In this document: positions 62,354-64,000 of the stretch, piece after piece
Numbering within the stretch: the stretch's first letter is position 1
Layout of the letters: the number at the start of each line of letters is the position of its first letter
From: Marinoscillum luteum
GTDB taxonomy: Bacteria; Bacteroidota; Bacteroidia; Cytophagales; Cyclobacteriaceae
Direction: 5' to 3'
Assembly (NCBI RefSeq): GCF_044005705.1
Contig: NZ_JBIPKE010000015.1
Location: 124,001-188,000 of the forward strand
DNA: 64,000 bases
Position numbers and translations under genes: made by a program
Notes under the pieces: generated by a model
Told to the model about the DNA's origin: nothing
The model's input: only the letters and a program-made list of their open reading frames with translations
The model's database searches: none

Positions 62354-62779
62354 TCAGGTTTCGGCAGGAGCCTCTTCTTCTACTGCACTTCCATCACTGA
62401 CCTTTTCAAACTTCACCGTAGACAGGCGGTCACTCAGAAGGCCACTGGGTCTGAAGTTCACATTGAGTTTTTTGATGGTATGCTTACTTACCTTCTCGGG
62501 GGTATCCTGACCGATGCTGCTCAGAGATGGTGAGAATGACCCTAGTTGTCCCATATCAATGGTACGCCCCTCCGATAAATGCCGCACAGTCATCTGTAGA
62601 AACGCTTCCAAAACGGCCAGCACATCCGGAGTCTGCAGGGTATTCATCTCCGCAATCTCCTCTACAAATGTTCTTAAATCCACTTTCCGTCCTCTTACGA
62701 TGGACGCATAGTACTTCTTAGGTCCGCCACCCTGTACACCGGGTGTGCCTTTGGCTATGGTTTTATACGAAACTGCCAT
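62354..62779 (-). CDS. HU-like DNA-binding protein with acidic C-terminal tail
   Basis: The 141-residue protein has a HU/IHF-like fold (about 25-110, FVEEIAEMNTLQTPDVLAVLEAFLQM) with the N-terminal KKYYASIVRGRKV and a C-terminal tail ending EEEAPAET. Such HU-like proteins of Bacteroidota bind DNA in a nucleoid-associated manner. It stands alone and is read leftward. Confidence 0.88.
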   Translation of the reverse strand: MAVSYKTIAKGTPGVQGGGPKKYYASIVRGRKVDLRTFVEEIAEMNTLQTPDVLAVLEAFLQMTVRHLSEGRTIDMGQLGSFSPSLSSIGQDTPEKVSKHTIKKLNVNFRPSGLLSDRLSTVKFEKVSDGSAVEEEAPAET

Positions 62780-63111
62780 AACATTAAAAAATTAAAAGGT
62801 TGAACAAAAAAAACAAATACCACCTTCGGATGTCTCCTGAGGTTGGTTTAATCATTTTAAATAGTAAGAGTGATTATTGTAGAGTTATGTTTAATGTTTC
62901 CAGTTTACGATGAAACGAAAAATTAGGTTGCCACAAAACGGTACTTTTTATCAGGTGCACTGTGGTCACACATGACTTCACTCAAAGTCACACGTGATTT
63001 CATCAAAAATCATACGTGGTTTTGTCTCAAATCACACGTGGTTTTAATCAAGAGCACACGTGACCAACAACCTTATCTGCTGTGAGGTCTACAAGAATAT
63101 GAAGACCAATG
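62780..63111. other. Intergenic stretch with CACGTG tandem repeat
   Basis: The bases between the HU-like start and the terminator of the SusD-type gene contain the 22-bp tandem repeat 62965-63068. The HU promoter should lie in 62780-62900. The TTTTAAATAGTAAGAG region is AT-rich but does not fit the consensus. Confidence 0.5.
62965..63068. repeat. Degenerate 22-bp tandem repeat with CACGTG core
   Basis: Units start at 62965, 62987, 63009, 63031 and 63053, at a strict 22-bp period. The shared part reads (G/A)TCACACGTG(A/G)TTT with variation. The central CACGTG palindrome is intact in units 2, 4 and 5, and CATACGTGG in unit 3. This is two helical turns per unit, so a bound protein would sit on the same face each time. 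Confidence 0.85.
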
Positions 63112-63149
63112 AAAAAAGGCCGGATCTGCAAATCCGGCCTTTTCCTTTT
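63112..63149 (-). terminator. Terminator after SusD-type gene
   Basis: AAAAGGCCGGAT (63114-63125) and ATCCGGCCTTTT (63132-63143) form a 12-bp stem with a 6-nt loop. On the minus strand the U tract is the complement of the A run 63112-63117. It lies 14 bp past the SusD stop. Confidence 0.9.
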
Positions 63150-63163
63150 TATGCGCTGCCTGA

Positions 63164-64000
63164 TTACCTGGGGTTTTGAGGCATCCCCGACAGCTCTATC
63201 ACCTCGTCGGGAATGGGCAGTACGTAGCGAGGATCTCCCGGCTCCAGGGTGTACATCTGCCCTTCCAATTGGCGATGCAGCGTGACAGCCAGCGCAGGTT
63301 CATTGGCGATCCGGCGCAAGTCCATCCAGCGGATGCCCCGATAAGGCAATGACTTATGGCGCTCCTCCATGATCAGCTGCTGAGCCTGCGTTTCACTTTC
63401 AGCAGTCAGGGGTTCGTAAGTGCCGCTTTCCCATCTGGTTATCAGCAAGGTATTTAGCGTATTCATGGCGTCATCCAACGCACCCAACCGTGCTTCCGCT
63501 TCCGCTTTGAGCAACATCACCTCGTCCACCGCCAACCCACTAAAGAGTCGTATGCTTCCGTCGTACGTGCCCTTGAAGGATACTCTCCCTTCATCCTTCT
63601 GATAAAACAAGGCCTTGCGCAGATCTCCGGGTGCATATTTCCCATAAAGCTCTGCATCCACATGCATCACCCGAAAAAGCGCACTCAATGGAGACATGGT
63701 GGCAAGAAAAATGACCTCTTCGTTCATTTGGGCAAATGGATAATCAGCCGCCGAATCGAGCTGATTGTAGTCCATCAGTTGGTTGGCAATCCGGAGGCAC
63801 TGCGTGGCTGTGCTTAGCGCACTGTCGTAGTTGTTCATGTGCAGGTAGGCTTTGGCCAGCAGCGCATACCCCGCGGCCTTTCCCGGTCTGGTCTGCACCA
63901 GCGGTTCGTCCGGCAGCACTTCCACAGCTTTCCATACATCGGCAATGATCTGGTCGTAGGTCCGTTGTACGGTGGCGCGTTCTGAGCGAATGTTGATGTC
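63164..64000 (-). CDS. SusD/RagB-family lipoprotein, 5' end beyond window
   Basis: The open frame runs leftward from the window edge to the stop at 63164 and encodes RATVQRTYDQIIADV near its visible start, then LAKAYLHMNNYDSALSTATQCL and a GGIRWMDLRR-like (RGIRWMDLRRI) segment, with YVLPIPDEVI near the end. These are SusD signatures. It binds sugars at the cell surface beside a SusC transporter, which would lie to the right, outside this window. The start codon and the lipoprotein signal are not visible here. Confidence 0.92.
   Translation of the reverse strand, partial: DINIRSERATVQRTYDQIIADVWKAVEVLPDEPLVQTRPGKAAGYALLAKAYLHMNNYDSALSTATQCLRIANQLMDYNQLDSAADYPFAQMNEEVIFLATMSPLSALFRVMHVDAELYGKYAPGDLRKALFYQKDEGRVSFKGTYDGSIRLFSGLAVDEVMLLKAEAEARLGALDDAMNTLNTLLITRWESGTYEPLTAESETQAQQLIMEERHKSLPYRGIRWMDLRRIANEPALAVTLHRQLEGQMYTLEPGDPRYVLPIPDEVIELSGMPQNPR

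Noticed and set aside
62965..63068. The 22-bp CACGTG array as a CRISPR locus
   Set aside because: The unit is continuous without spacers, degenerate and too short in period, and no cas genes are present.

Overview
The window looks like a chromosomal segment from a Bacteroidota bacterium, most plausibly a marine or soil Cytophagales relative. Supporting signs are SusC/SusD-type glycan uptake proteins at both ends, a one-protein hybrid two-component regulator (HTCS), Bacteroidota-type promoters (TTTG, about 20 nt, then TAnnTTTG-like), start codons generally without a Shine-Dalgarno site, and many lipoprotein signals. No rRNA, tRNA, CRISPR array or integrase was seen.

Region by region. (1) 1-7254, minus strand: a polysaccharide/mannoside utilisation operon read as GH130, MFS transporter, unknown lipoprotein, SusC, SusD start. 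A divergent HTCS regulator lies at 7448-11569. (2) 11695-22401: accessory metabolism. This includes ArsR plus a fused SRPBCC-VOC protein, a CxxC flavoprotein, a DUF1593 nucleoside hydrolase-like protein, a DUF4407 membrane pair, a MocR regulator and a PLP decarboxylase. (3) 22443-25776, minus strand: an overlapping copper-type operon (outer-membrane barrel, MbnH-like dihaem peroxidase, MbnP-like lipoprotein, small Cys protein), followed by an AraC regulator. (4) 26965-32889: two tandem NTF2-like proteins, a cupin, an isoquinoline-oxidoreductase-type molybdoenzyme pair, a monooxygenase-like protein and a PhnA-like zinc ribbon. (5) 32959-42317: a TPR histidine kinase and LytTR regulator, divergent from an unusual cluster. 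The cluster holds two paralogous proteins of about 500 aa of unknown family, an M35-like metallopeptidase, a 210-aa protein with a ribosome-inactivating-protein-like active-site pattern, a three-TM protein and a membrane-anchored GH25 muramidase.

(6) 42318-52243: an AT-richer block of about 9.9 kb bounded by a 97-bp direct repeat (96/97 identical) of the 3' end of the GH25 gene. It reads as an inserted island. It carries a probable small-molecule biosynthesis operon (B12-type radical SAM enzyme, ureohydrolase, APH-like kinase, Fe/2OG oxygenase-like protein, tyrosine-phosphatase-like protein, GNAT). Convergent to it are a SyrD/PvdE-type ABC exporter, a band-7 protein, a 59-aa membrane protein, a DUF697 protein and another membrane protein. 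(7) 52501-64000: housekeeping and stress genes (beta-CASP nuclease, thioredoxin, OsmC, DUF2892, desaturase, AraC, cupin, TonB-like, CsbD-like, HU-like) separated by long intergenic stretches. These stretches are filled with two dispersed repeat families, a 277-bp tandem duplication that copies the end of the CsbD-like gene, and a 22-bp CACGTG tandem repeat in front of a second SusD gene cut by the window edge.

The two most notable candidates for undescribed biology are the signal-peptide-less toxin/lytic-like cluster (36.1-42.3 kb) and the island with the putative arginine-related natural-product operon next to it.
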